Shown here: positions 39,527 through 45,776 of the stretch, piece by piece
Position numbering within the stretch: the first letter of the stretch is position 1
Layout of the letters: the number at the start of each line of letters is the position of its first letter
DNA from: Xenophilus sp. E41
GTDB lineage: Bacteria; Pseudomonadota; Gammaproteobacteria; Burkholderiales; Burkholderiaceae_C
NCBI RefSeq assembly: GCF_003671765.1
Contig: NZ_QPIB01000008.1
Location: 509,225 to 555,000 of the forward strand
Length of the DNA stretch: 45,776 bases
Direction of reading: 5' to 3'
The notes under the pieces: model-generated
The model's input: the letters and a program-made list of their open reading frames with translations, nothing else
What the model was told of the DNA's origin: nothing
Database searches by the model: none
Position numbers and translations under genes: made by a program

Positions 39527-40489
39527 ATGCACCGCATTCCCCGCCTCGCCGCCGCCGCGCTGGCCTTCAGCGCCCTCGCCGCCGGCGCACAGGGCTTTCC
39601 CGACAAGCCCATCACCTTCGTCGTGCCCTTCGCCGCCGGCACCGCCACCGACCAGATCGCCCGTGCGCTGGGCAACGCGATCACGGCCGAGACGAAGCAG
39701 TCGGTGGTCATCGACAACAAGGCCGGGGCGAGCGGCTTCATCGCCTCTCAGTTCGTCGCCAAGGCGCCGGCCGACGGCTACACGGTGCTCGTCACCACCA
39801 ACACCACGCACGCCGCCAACGAGCACCTGTACAAGAAGCTGCCCTACGACCCGGTGAAGGACTTCGCGCCCATCACGGGCCTGGGCAAGGGCGGGCAGAT
39901 CATGGTGGTGGCGCCCACCTTCCCGGCGAAGACCGTGGCCGAGTTCATCGCGCTGGCGAAGAAGGAGCCGGGCAAGTACAGCTTCGGCAGCGGCAGCTCG
40001 TCCAGCCGCATGGCCGGCGAACTGCTGCAGCAGATGGCCGACATCAAGCTGCTGCACGTGCCGTACAAGAGCAACACGCTGGCCGTGACGGACCTCATGG
40101 GCGGCCAGATCCACATGATGATCACCGACACCGCCACGGGCCTGCCGCAGGTCAAGGGCGGCAAGCTGCGCGCGCTGGGCATGTCGAGTGCCAAGCGCTC
40201 GCCGCTCGCGCCCGACGTACCGACCATCGCCGAAGCGGGCGTGAAAGGCTACGAGATGGGCTACTGGTTCGCCGCCTATGCGCCGGCGAAGACGCCGCCT
40301 GCGGTGGTGGCGAAGCTCAACGAGCTGCTGGTGAAGGCCGCGAAGAGCGAGTCGGCGAAGGCGGCCTTCTACGAGCCGACCGGCACCGAGGTCTTCACCA
40401 CCACGCCCGACGAGATGGCGAAGTTCCAGACCGCCGAATCGCAGAAGTGGGGCCGCATCGTCAAGGCGGCGGGCATCGAGGCGGAGTGA
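39527..40489 (+). CDS. Bug/TctC family solute-binding protein (third copy)
   Basis: A 320-residue periplasmic receptor with a Sec signal peptide (IPRLAAAALAFSALAAGAQG, cleavage near residue 22). Family motifs are FPDKPITFVVPFAAGTATDQ, VVIDNKAGASGFIASQFVAK and HVPYKSNTLAVTDLMGGQIH. It ends with the operon-type layout of the two AtuA genes 36 bp upstream, so its ligand is probably the acid that they process. There are no membrane TctAB genes nearby. The remaining 96 bp to the convergent racemase-type gene contain a degenerate family A repeat. Confidence 0.92.
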   Translation: MHRIPRLAAAALAFSALAAGAQGFPDKPITFVVPFAAGTATDQIARALGNAITAETKQSVVIDNKAGASGFIASQFVAKAPADGYTVLVTTNTTHAANEHLYKKLPYDPVKDFAPITGLGKGGQIMVVAPTFPAKTVAEFIALAKKEPGKYSFGSGSSSSRMAGELLQQMADIKLLHVPYKSNTLAVTDLMGGQIHMMITDTATGLPQVKGGKLRALGMSSAKRSPLAPDVPTIAEAGVKGYEMGYWFAAYAPAKTPPAVVAKLNELLVKAAKSESAKAAFYEPTGTEVFTTTPDEMAKFQTAESQKWGRIVKAAGIEAE

Positions 40490-40511
40490 GGATCGCGCCG
40501 GCGACCTGAGC

Positions 40512-40552
40512 AAAAAGTGCTGGCAGCGCCCGTGCGTCCCGCGCGGGCAGTT
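40512..40552 (+). repeat. Family A repeat, degenerate copy A6
   Basis: AAAAAGTGCTGGCAGCGCCC at the left matches the lead-in of A5. The hairpin GCCCG (40528-40532) with CGGGC (40544-40548) is kept, but the small AGCTAT hairpin has decayed to AGTTGTCCAAC. It lies between convergent genes, 22 bp after the Bug stop. Confidence 0.5.
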
Positions 40553-40585
40553 GTCCAACAGGGCGTTTCGCGCGCGGGCGGCGGT

Positions 40586-41251
40586 TCAGGCCGCTTGGCG
40601 GCGGAAGTGTGCGGCGATCGCCTGCACCCCGAGCACCGGGCTGGCCAGCACCTCCACGCCGAGGTCGACCAGCGCCTCGGCCGCCGGCGCCATCGAGGCC
40701 TGCGCCAGCACCACGGTGTCGGCGTCGCCGCAGTGCTGGCGCACCTCGCGCGCGATGGCGGCGATGTAACCCACGCGATCGCCGCGCTCGAACAGCGCCC
40801 AGGCCGCGGGCGCCACGTGCGAGCGCAGCGTTACGTCGGCTTTTGCAGCCTGGGCCGACTCGCGGATCAGCGCTTCGGTGGGCCCGATCGTGCTGGCGAG
40901 CGCGGCCACCACCAAGACCTTGCGGCCGCGCTTCACGGCCCGGTCGGCCATCGCACGGTCGATGCGCGCGGCGGTGAAGCGGCCCGCGGTCGCCACCTGT
41001 TCGGCCAGCGCGCCGATCGTCGAGCAGGTGCACACGACGAGCGAGGCGCCGCCCTCGGCCGCACTTTCCATCGTGGCCTGCACGCGCGCCCTCAGCGCGG
41101 CGTTGTCGGTGCCGACCTGCTGGGCGTCGGCCAACAGGGCCTCGTCCACCACGTGCGTCACCGCGACCGAGGGCGCGAGCGCCTGCATCAGCCGATCGAA
41201 GGTGGCGACGTGGACGGGCGAGGTGTGGAGGAAGGCGACCTGGGCGGGCAT
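40586..41251 (-). CDS. Aspartate/glutamate racemase family protein
   Basis: A 221-residue protein of the Asp/Glu racemase-arylmalonate decarboxylase superfamily. The first catalytic-cysteine motif is present in VVCTCSTIGAL (C74 or C76). The second, usually a cysteine in the C-terminal half, reads VVLAQASMAP (181-190), without cysteine. It therefore may not be a two-base racemase and could act as a decarboxylase or isomerase using a single cysteine. The frame, VLASPVLGVQAI, fits the last strand of the fold. It is convergent with the AtuA-Bug operon and divergent from the helicase, sharing the gap that has the LexA box. Confidence 0.82.
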   Translation of the reverse strand: MPAQVAFLHTSPVHVATFDRLMQALAPSVAVTHVVDEALLADAQQVGTDNAALRARVQATMESAAEGGASLVVCTCSTIGALAEQVATAGRFTAARIDRAMADRAVKRGRKVLVVAALASTIGPTEALIRESAQAAKADVTLRSHVAPAAWALFERGDRVGYIAAIAREVRQHCGDADTVVLAQASMAPAAEALVDLGVEVLASPVLGVQAIAAHFRRQAA

Positions 41252-41322
41252 GGTCCGTGGGCGGTGGAATGTGCCTGCCATTGTGGGCGGCCGCCGTCGC
41301 CGACCGTTGCGCAGGGCTTCGG

Positions 41323-41338
41323 CTGTACGAATGTACAG
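41323..41338. promoter_or_regulatory. LexA (SOS) box
   Basis: CTGTACGAATGTACAG is a perfect match to CTGT-N8-ACAG with two more palindromic positions on each side (CTGTAC / GTACAG). It lies in the 94-136 bp between the divergent racemase-type and helicase genes and next to a candidate -35 TTGCGC (41307-41312). It predicts SOS induction of the helicase gene. Confidence 0.8.
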
Positions 41339-41387
41339 TTGCGCTGTGACCGAATCCGTTCTGCCCGAGGGACCGCCCGCTGCGCCG

Positions 41388-43664
41388 ATGCCGGTGTCGG
41401 TGCGCGCCCTGTGCGCGTTCGCGGCGCGCGCGGGCGACCTGGACCTGCGCTTCACGCCCGCGCCCACGGGGCTGGAAGGCGCCGAGGGCCACCGCCGGGT
41501 CCAGGCGCGCCGCGGCCCGGGCTACGAGAGCGAGATCGGCCTGCGCCTGGAATGCCAGGGCCTGCTGGTGCGCGGAAGGGCCGACGGCTTCGATGCCGAG
41601 GCCGGCCGGCTCGAGGAGATCAAGACGCACCGCGGCCCGATCGCCCGCGTGCGCGCCAACCAGCGGGCCCTGCACTGGGCGCAGGCCAAGGTGTACGGCG
41701 CCATGCTGTGCGCCGAGCGCGGCCTCGATGCACTGGAGATCGCGCTCGTCTACCTCGAACTCGACAGCGACGAGGAGACGCCGGTCGAGGCACGCTTCGG
41801 CGCTGCCGAGCTCCAGGCGCATGTGGACGCGCTGTGCCGCCGCTATGCCGAGTGGGCGCAGCAGGAGCGCGAGCGCCGCACGGCCCTGGACGAGGCCCTC
41901 GTCCAGCTCGCCTTTCCGCAGGCGCGCTTTCGCGACGGGCAGCGCCGCTTCGCGGCCGGGGTGTACCAGGCGGTGCGTGACGGCCGCCCGCTGCTGGCGC
42001 AGGCGCCGACGGGCATCGGCAAGACGCTGGCGGCGTTGTTCCCCGCGCTCAAGGCCCGCCCGGGCGCGCGCGTGGACAAGGTCTTCTATCTCACGGCCAA
42101 AACGCCCGGCCGCACCGTGGCGCTGGAGGCGCTGGAACGCCTGCGCCCCGGCGCGCCGGCCTTGCGCGTGCTGGCGCTCGAATCGCGCGAACGCGCCTGC
42201 GTGCACCCGGGGCGCGCCTGCCACGGCGACGCCTGTCCGCTGGCCAAGGGCTTCTTCGACCGGCTTCCGGCTGCGCGCGCCGCCGCGGCCGAGGCCGGCT
42301 GGCTGGACGCGCCGTCGCTGGCCCGCATCGCGGCCGACGCCCACGTCTGCCCCTACTACCTGTCGCAAGAGATGGTGCGCTGGGCCGACGTGGTCGTGGC
42401 CGACTACAACCACTGGTTCGACCCGCACGCGCTGCTCTTCGCATTGGCGCAGGACGAGGAATGGCGCGTCGCCCTGCTGGTCGACGAGGCGCACAACCTG
42501 CTGGAGCGCGCGAGGGCGATGTACTCGGGCGCCCTCGACGGCGCCGCCCTGGGCCGGGCGGTGGCGATGGCGCCGCGCGCCGTGGCCGGGCCGATGCGCG
42601 CCGTGCAGCGCGAGTGGGCGGCGGCAGGGCGCGCCACCCGGCCCGAGGACGCCGCCACCCGCTTCCGCACCCAGGTGCCCGAGGGGCTGACGCAGGCCGT
42701 GCGGCAGGCGGTCGTGGCGCTGACCGAGCACCTCGCGCAGGACCCGGCCGCGGCGGACGGGCCGCTGCACGCGAGCTTCTTCGAGCTGCTGCAGCTGGAC
42801 CGGCTGATCGAGGACTTCGACCGCGACTTCCTGCTGGAAGTGGCCGGCGACGCCGACGAGGGCTGCCTCGCCGTGCGCAACCTCGTGCCGGCGACACCGC
42901 TGCGCGGGCGTTGGGCCGCGGCGCATGCAGGCGTCGCCTTCTCCGCCACCTTCGCGCCCTTCGACTTCTACCGCGACACGCTGGGCCTGCCGGCGCGCAC
43001 CGCGACGCTGGACGTGCCTTCGCCCTTCGGGCCCGAGCAGTTGGAGCTGCACATCGCCGACGGGCTGTCGGGCCGCGCCCGCCATCGCGCGCGGGCGCTG
43101 CCGCAGCTGGTGCGTGCGGTGCTGGCGCGCTGCCGCGAGCGGCCCGGCAACTACCTGGTCTTCCTGGGCAGCCTGGACTATGTGGCCGCCTTCTCGGCGG
43201 CACTGGCGCGCGCGCAGCCGGACCTGCCCGTGTGGACGCAGACGCCGGCCATGGACGCCGGCGCCCGCCGCGCCTTCATCGACCGCTTCGCGCCGGGCGG
43301 CCGGGGCGTAGGCGTGGCGGTGCTCGGCGGCGCCTTCGGCGAAGGGGTGGACCTGCCGGGCGACCGGCTGGTGGGTGTGTTCATCGCGGGGCTGGGCCTG
43401 CCGCCGCACGACGCCTTCAACGAGCAGGTGCGCCAGCGCATGGACGCGCGCTTCGGCGCCGGCTACGACTACACCTATCTCTATCCAGGGCTGCAGAAGG
43501 TGGCGCAGGCGGCGGGCCGGGTGATCCGTACCGAGACCGACCGCGGCGTGTTGTTCCTGCTCGACGACCGCTTCCGCGACCCTGCGGTGCAGGCGCTGCT
43601 GCCCGTGTGGTGGGCGGTGGAGCGGGCGCTGCCGGCGTCGGCTGCCGCCGCGCCCACGGCCTGA
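41388..43664 (+). CDS. XPD/DinG-like DNA helicase with N-terminal PD-(D/E)XK nuclease domain
   Basis: A 758-residue superfamily 2 helicase. The N-terminal part (about 1-160) carries a PD-(D/E)XK nuclease pattern: GRADGFD with D66, then EEIKTHRG with E77 and K79, and a following RANQRALHWAQAKVYG helix as in Cas4/RecB-type nucleases. The helicase core has Walker A APTGIGKT (207-213) and VDEAHN (DEAH 366-369). It also has four cysteines placed for a [4Fe-4S] cluster (C271, C278, C283, C321), as in XPD and DinG. Motif VI is AAGRVIRTETDRG. It likely unwinds and cuts damaged or branched DNA. The upstream LexA box predicts SOS control. GTG 41346 is an alternative start, but it lies only 7 bp after the box. 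Confidence 0.88.
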   Translation: MPVSVRALCAFAARAGDLDLRFTPAPTGLEGAEGHRRVQARRGPGYESEIGLRLECQGLLVRGRADGFDAEAGRLEEIKTHRGPIARVRANQRALHWAQAKVYGAMLCAERGLDALEIALVYLELDSDEETPVEARFGAAELQAHVDALCRRYAEWAQQERERRTALDEALVQLAFPQARFRDGQRRFAAGVYQAVRDGRPLLAQAPTGIGKTLAALFPALKARPGARVDKVFYLTAKTPGRTVALEALERLRPGAPALRVLALESRERACVHPGRACHGDACPLAKGFFDRLPAARAAAAEAGWLDAPSLARIAADAHVCPYYLSQEMVRWADVVVADYNHWFDPHALLFALAQDEEWRVALLVDEAHNLLERARAMYSGALDGAALGRAVAMAPRAVAGPMRAVQREWAAAGRATRPEDAATRFRTQVPEGLTQAVRQAVVALTEHLAQDPAAADGPLHASFFELLQLDRLIEDFDRDFLLEVAGDADEGCLAVRNLVPATPLRGRWAAAHAGVAFSATFAPFDFYRDTLGLPARTATLDVPSPFGPEQLELHIADGLSGRARHRARALPQLVRAVLARCRERPGNYLVFLGSLDYVAAFSAALARAQPDLPVWTQTPAMDAGARRAFIDRFAPGGRGVGVAVLGGAFGEGVDLPGDRLVGVFIAGLGLPPHDAFNEQVRQRMDARFGAGYDYTYLYPGLQKVAQAAGRVIRTETDRGVLFLLDDRFRDPAVQALLPVWWAVERALPASAAAAPTA

Positions 43665-43675
43665 GTCTTCAAGCG

Positions 43676-43730
43676 AAAAGTGCCTGCGGCGCCCGCCGGT
43701 CGGGCGCAAGCAGCTATGAAAAACATAGCA
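43676..43730 (+). repeat. Family A two-hairpin repeat, copy A5 (best copy)
   Basis: Lead-in AAAAGTGCCTGCG, large hairpin GCGCCCG (43689-43695), CCGGT loop, CGGGCGC (43701-43707), then AAGCA. The small hairpin GCTATG / CATAGC (43713-43718 and 43724-43729) is perfect over 6 bp. It lies 11 bp after the helicase stop, between convergent genes, so it may terminate transcription from one or both sides. Confidence 0.75.
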
Positions 43731-43737
43731 ATCGCGC

Positions 43738-45465
43738 TCAGAGCATGGAATCCGGCGCCAGCGGCCCGATCACCCTGAGCAGCATGCGCAGGCCCACGCT
43801 CGCGTCGGGTTCGCTGCGCGCGTCCTTCAGGCCGCTGCCCTGCGGCGCACGCCAGACCAGGCCGGGGCCGTCGGGGTTCTTTTCGACGTGCCAGGCGCCT
43901 TCGCGCAGGCTGGTCTCGATGAGGTCGGTTGCTTCCTTCGACAGCGCGGTGCTGCGGATCAGCAGGGCGATCTCGGTGTTCTGCTCCTGCGAGCGCAGGT
44001 CCAGGTTCATCGAGCCGACCACCAGCAGGCGGCCGTCGAGCACCAGCACCTTCGAATGCAGCATGGCGCGCGATTCGCCGGTGACGCCGGCGCCCGAGGT
44101 GCCCAGCGCGCTGCCGAGGGTGGCCTGCTCGCTGCGCATCTCGTAGAGCTCCAGGCCCATGCCCAGCATCTCGTCGCGGTGGCGCGCGTAGCCCACGTGG
44201 GCGATCGGCGCGTCGTTGGAGGCCAGCGAGTTGGTCAGGACGCGGATGCGCACGCCGCGGGCGCGCGCGTCGGCGAAGGCCTTCTTGATCTCCGGGCCGG
44301 GCACGAAGTAGGGCGAGATGATGAGCAGCTCGCGCCGCGCCTGGCCGATGAACTGCAGCAGGCCTTCGACCACCGTCTCGCCGGTGGGCAGTTCTCCGGC
44401 CGGCGGCCGCGGTGCGTTGGGCGCGGGGCCGGCGGCGGCCTGCGCGTCTGCCGCGATCTTGGCGGGGCCGTCGGCGATCAGGGTGGCGGGCGCCCAGGTG
44501 AAGGGCAGCGTTTTCAGGTCCAGCGCCTTCTGGTCCCACACGCGCGCACGGCGCTGGGCCTCGGCCTGCGACTTGTCCTTGGCCCCGTCGCCCTCAAAGG
44601 CGCCGCCCGAGGGGCGCGGCTCGCCATCGGGCGGCTTGGGCGCGTCGGACGAGCCCTTGCCCTGGTCGCGCTCGTTGCGCGCCTTGTCGCGGATCTTGTC
44701 GAGCTCCTCGCGGCTGACCAGCGACTGCACCGGGTAAGAGCGCTCGTTGTTCCAGTAGCTGTCGAAGCTCTTGGACATTTCGCGCACCACCGGCCCGGCG
44801 GCCAGCACGTCGAGGTCGACGAAATTGCCGGCGTCGCCGTGGCCGAAGTAGGCGTCGCCCAGGTTGCGTCCGCCGGTGATGCCCATCGCGTTGTCGGCGA
44901 TGAAGAGCTTGTTGTGCATGCGCTGCTGGATGCGCTTGGCGTCACCGAGCGAGTTCACGATCCGGCCGAGCGAGGACGAGCGTGCCCCGGCCAGCGGGTT
45001 GAACAGGCGCACCTGGATGTTCGGCACGTACGCCAGTTCCAGCACCAGCGCGTTGCGGCCGGTGCTGTGGAAGTCGTCGATCAGGATGCGCACGCGCACG
45101 CCGCGCGCTGCCGCCTCGCGCACGCTGCGCAGCAGGCGGCCGGTGCTGGCGTCGGCGTGGATGGCGTAGTACTGCAGGTCCAGCGTCTTCTGCGCGCCGT
45201 CGGCCAGTGCCAGGCGCGCGCCGTAGGCCGCCTGCGGTCCGTCGAGAAGTGCGAAGCCCGAGGCCGCGGCGGCCGTGCCACGCCGGGCCGTGACGAGGTC
45301 GCCCAGCGCGGTGCCGGCCGGCGAGGCGAGCGCCACCGATTCGGGCCGGTCCACGTTCTTGGGGAGTTCCGCGCAGGCCGTCATGGCCAGGGCGATCAGC
45401 AGGCTGGCGCTGGCGCGCAGTGCGGTGGGCAGCCAGCGCCCGGCGGCGCGCGGTCGAGGGGGCAT
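43738..45465 (-). CDS. Phospholipase D family lipoprotein (cardiolipin-synthase-like)
   Basis: A 575-residue PLD-superfamily protein with two HKD motifs, HNKLFIADNAMGITGGRN (H184, K186) and LHSKVLVLDGRLLVVGSMN (H470, K472). The N-terminus is basic, then hydrophobic, ending LIALAMTAC; C31 may be a lipidation site, making it an outer- or inner-membrane-anchored periplasmic protein. Between the two catalytic halves is a low-complexity charged and proline-rich stretch (about 255-310). Likely roles are cardiolipin or other phospholipid transphosphatidylation, or a nuclease-like activity. ATG 45465 is preferred, but ATGs further upstream remain open. The gap 45466-45607 has nothing I can identify. 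Confidence 0.85.
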   Translation of the reverse strand: MPPRPRAAGRWLPTALRASASLLIALAMTACAELPKNVDRPESVALASPAGTALGDLVTARRGTAAAASGFALLDGPQAAYGARLALADGAQKTLDLQYYAIHADASTGRLLRSVREAAARGVRVRILIDDFHSTGRNALVLELAYVPNIQVRLFNPLAGARSSSLGRIVNSLGDAKRIQQRMHNKLFIADNAMGITGGRNLGDAYFGHGDAGNFVDLDVLAAGPVVREMSKSFDSYWNNERSYPVQSLVSREELDKIRDKARNERDQGKGSSDAPKPPDGEPRPSGGAFEGDGAKDKSQAEAQRRARVWDQKALDLKTLPFTWAPATLIADGPAKIAADAQAAAGPAPNAPRPPAGELPTGETVVEGLLQFIGQARRELLIISPYFVPGPEIKKAFADARARGVRIRVLTNSLASNDAPIAHVGYARHRDEMLGMGLELYEMRSEQATLGSALGTSGAGVTGESRAMLHSKVLVLDGRLLVVGSMNLDLRSQEQNTEIALLIRSTALSKEATDLIETSLREGAWHVEKNPDGPGLVWRAPQGSGLKDARSEPDASVGLRMLLRVIGPLAPDSML

Positions 45466-45607
45466 GGCGGAAGGTCGGGGTGGAACGGACCCCGGGTATA
45501 GCAAGCGCGGCGCGGCGTCCATGTCGGACAACCGGGCGCGCGGGATGCAGCCGCCGCCGCGTCGTGGGGCCTTGTGCCGGCCCGGCGCGGACAAAGGCGT
45601 CAGCCTC

Positions 45608-45776
45608 TCAAGCGGCGCCGAGCGTTTCCCAGCGTTCCAGGGCGGCGAGCAGCTCGTTCTCGATCTGCGCGTGGCGGCTGGCCAGCTGGGCGGCGCGCGC
45701 CGGGTCGGTGCCATAGAGGGCACCGCCTTCCGTCGCCAGCGCCTCGTCGATGGTCTTCTGCTCGGCTTCGAGGGCG
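45608..45776 (-). CDS. ABC-F family ATPase, C-terminal fragment
   Basis: The gene enters from the right edge; only 55 C-terminal codons are visible. They read as an alpha-helical coiled-coil end: LEAEQKTIDEALA, then LYGTDPARAAQLA and a final IENELLAALERWETLGAA. This matches the C-terminal domain of Uup/EttA-type ABC-F proteins, where the LE(A/E)LER.WE.L pattern is common. ABC-F proteins act on ribosomes rather than in transport. The assignment is from this short piece alone. Confidence 0.65.
   Translation of the reverse strand, partial: ALEAEQKTIDEALATEGGALYGTDPARAAQLASRHAQIENELLAALERWETLGAA

Noticed and set aside
40461-43709. 1082-codon open frame antisense to the helicase and racemase region
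   Set aside because: Same shadow character; the opposite strands hold well-defined genes with catalytic motifs.
1-45776. CRISPR array, prophage, transposon, integron or tRNA gene
   Set aside because: No regularly spaced direct repeats, transposase, integrase, phage structural genes or cloverleaf sequence were recognised.

Overview
The window is about 46 kb of GC-rich DNA (roughly 70% by eye) from a betaproteobacterium, most likely a Comamonadaceae member close to Variovorax. This rests on the gene content: three stand-alone Bug/TctC solute-binding proteins, many LysE exporters, and AtuA, HPPD and PhhA neighbours. It also rests on two families of short GC-rich palindromic repeats of a kind I associate with that group. 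Coding density is very high, with many ATGA/GTGA overlaps. No rRNA, tRNA, CRISPR array, transposase, phage gene or replication origin was seen.

Layout. 1-141: 3' end of an outer-membrane autotransporter barrel. 349-2220: a membrane-bound hybrid histidine kinase. 2156-11388 (minus strand): eleven genes running away from a divergent MocR regulator (11479-12912). They are a LysE exporter, an EamA transporter, an aminotransferase, a DJ-1/PfpI protein, a second LysE, a PhzF isomerase, a GST, a second PhzF, a glyoxalase-like protein, a third LysE and a threonine dehydratase. 12979-16743 (plus): AraC regulator, EamA transporter, AlaX-type alanyl-tRNA editing protein and ArgE-type deacetylase. Together these look like a 14-kb region for export, racemisation or isomerisation, degradation and translational proofreading of amino acids or their analogues; this reading is inference.

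16740-20560: a GntR-controlled catabolic set (Bug protein, enoyl-CoA hydratase, type III CoA-transferase). 20567-22147: a diguanylate cyclase. 22148-24739: a structured leader, a BCCT transporter and MarC. 24764-27061 (minus): SDR, AraC and Lrp. The Lrp gene is divergent from hpd-phhA (27192-29250), which convert phenylalanine to tyrosine and 4-hydroxyphenylpyruvate to homogentisate. 29342-31580: a four-helix membrane protein and a GT39-like glycosyltransferase. 31577-34385: an IclR regulator divergent from a Bug protein and a TfdA-like dioxygenase, with an excellent operator between them. 34399-36574 (minus): tandem penicillin-recognising serine hydrolases. 36736-40489: a LysR regulator divergent from AtuA, AtuA-like and Bug genes. 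40586-41251: an Asp/Glu racemase-family protein. 41388-43664: an XPD/DinG-like helicase with an N-terminal PD-(D/E)XK nuclease domain and a consensus LexA box upstream. 43738-45465: a phospholipase D lipoprotein. 45608-45776: the C-terminus of an ABC-F ATPase.

The least expected feature is the repeats. Family A (six copies) is a GC-rich hairpin followed by a small hairpin of form GCTAY-N7-RTAGC, usually just after a stop codon. Family B carries a CCCCC-GAGGGGG-type palindrome. Copies of both families lie in frame inside enzymes or regulators (PhzF, aminotransferase, MocR) and encode extra peptides there.
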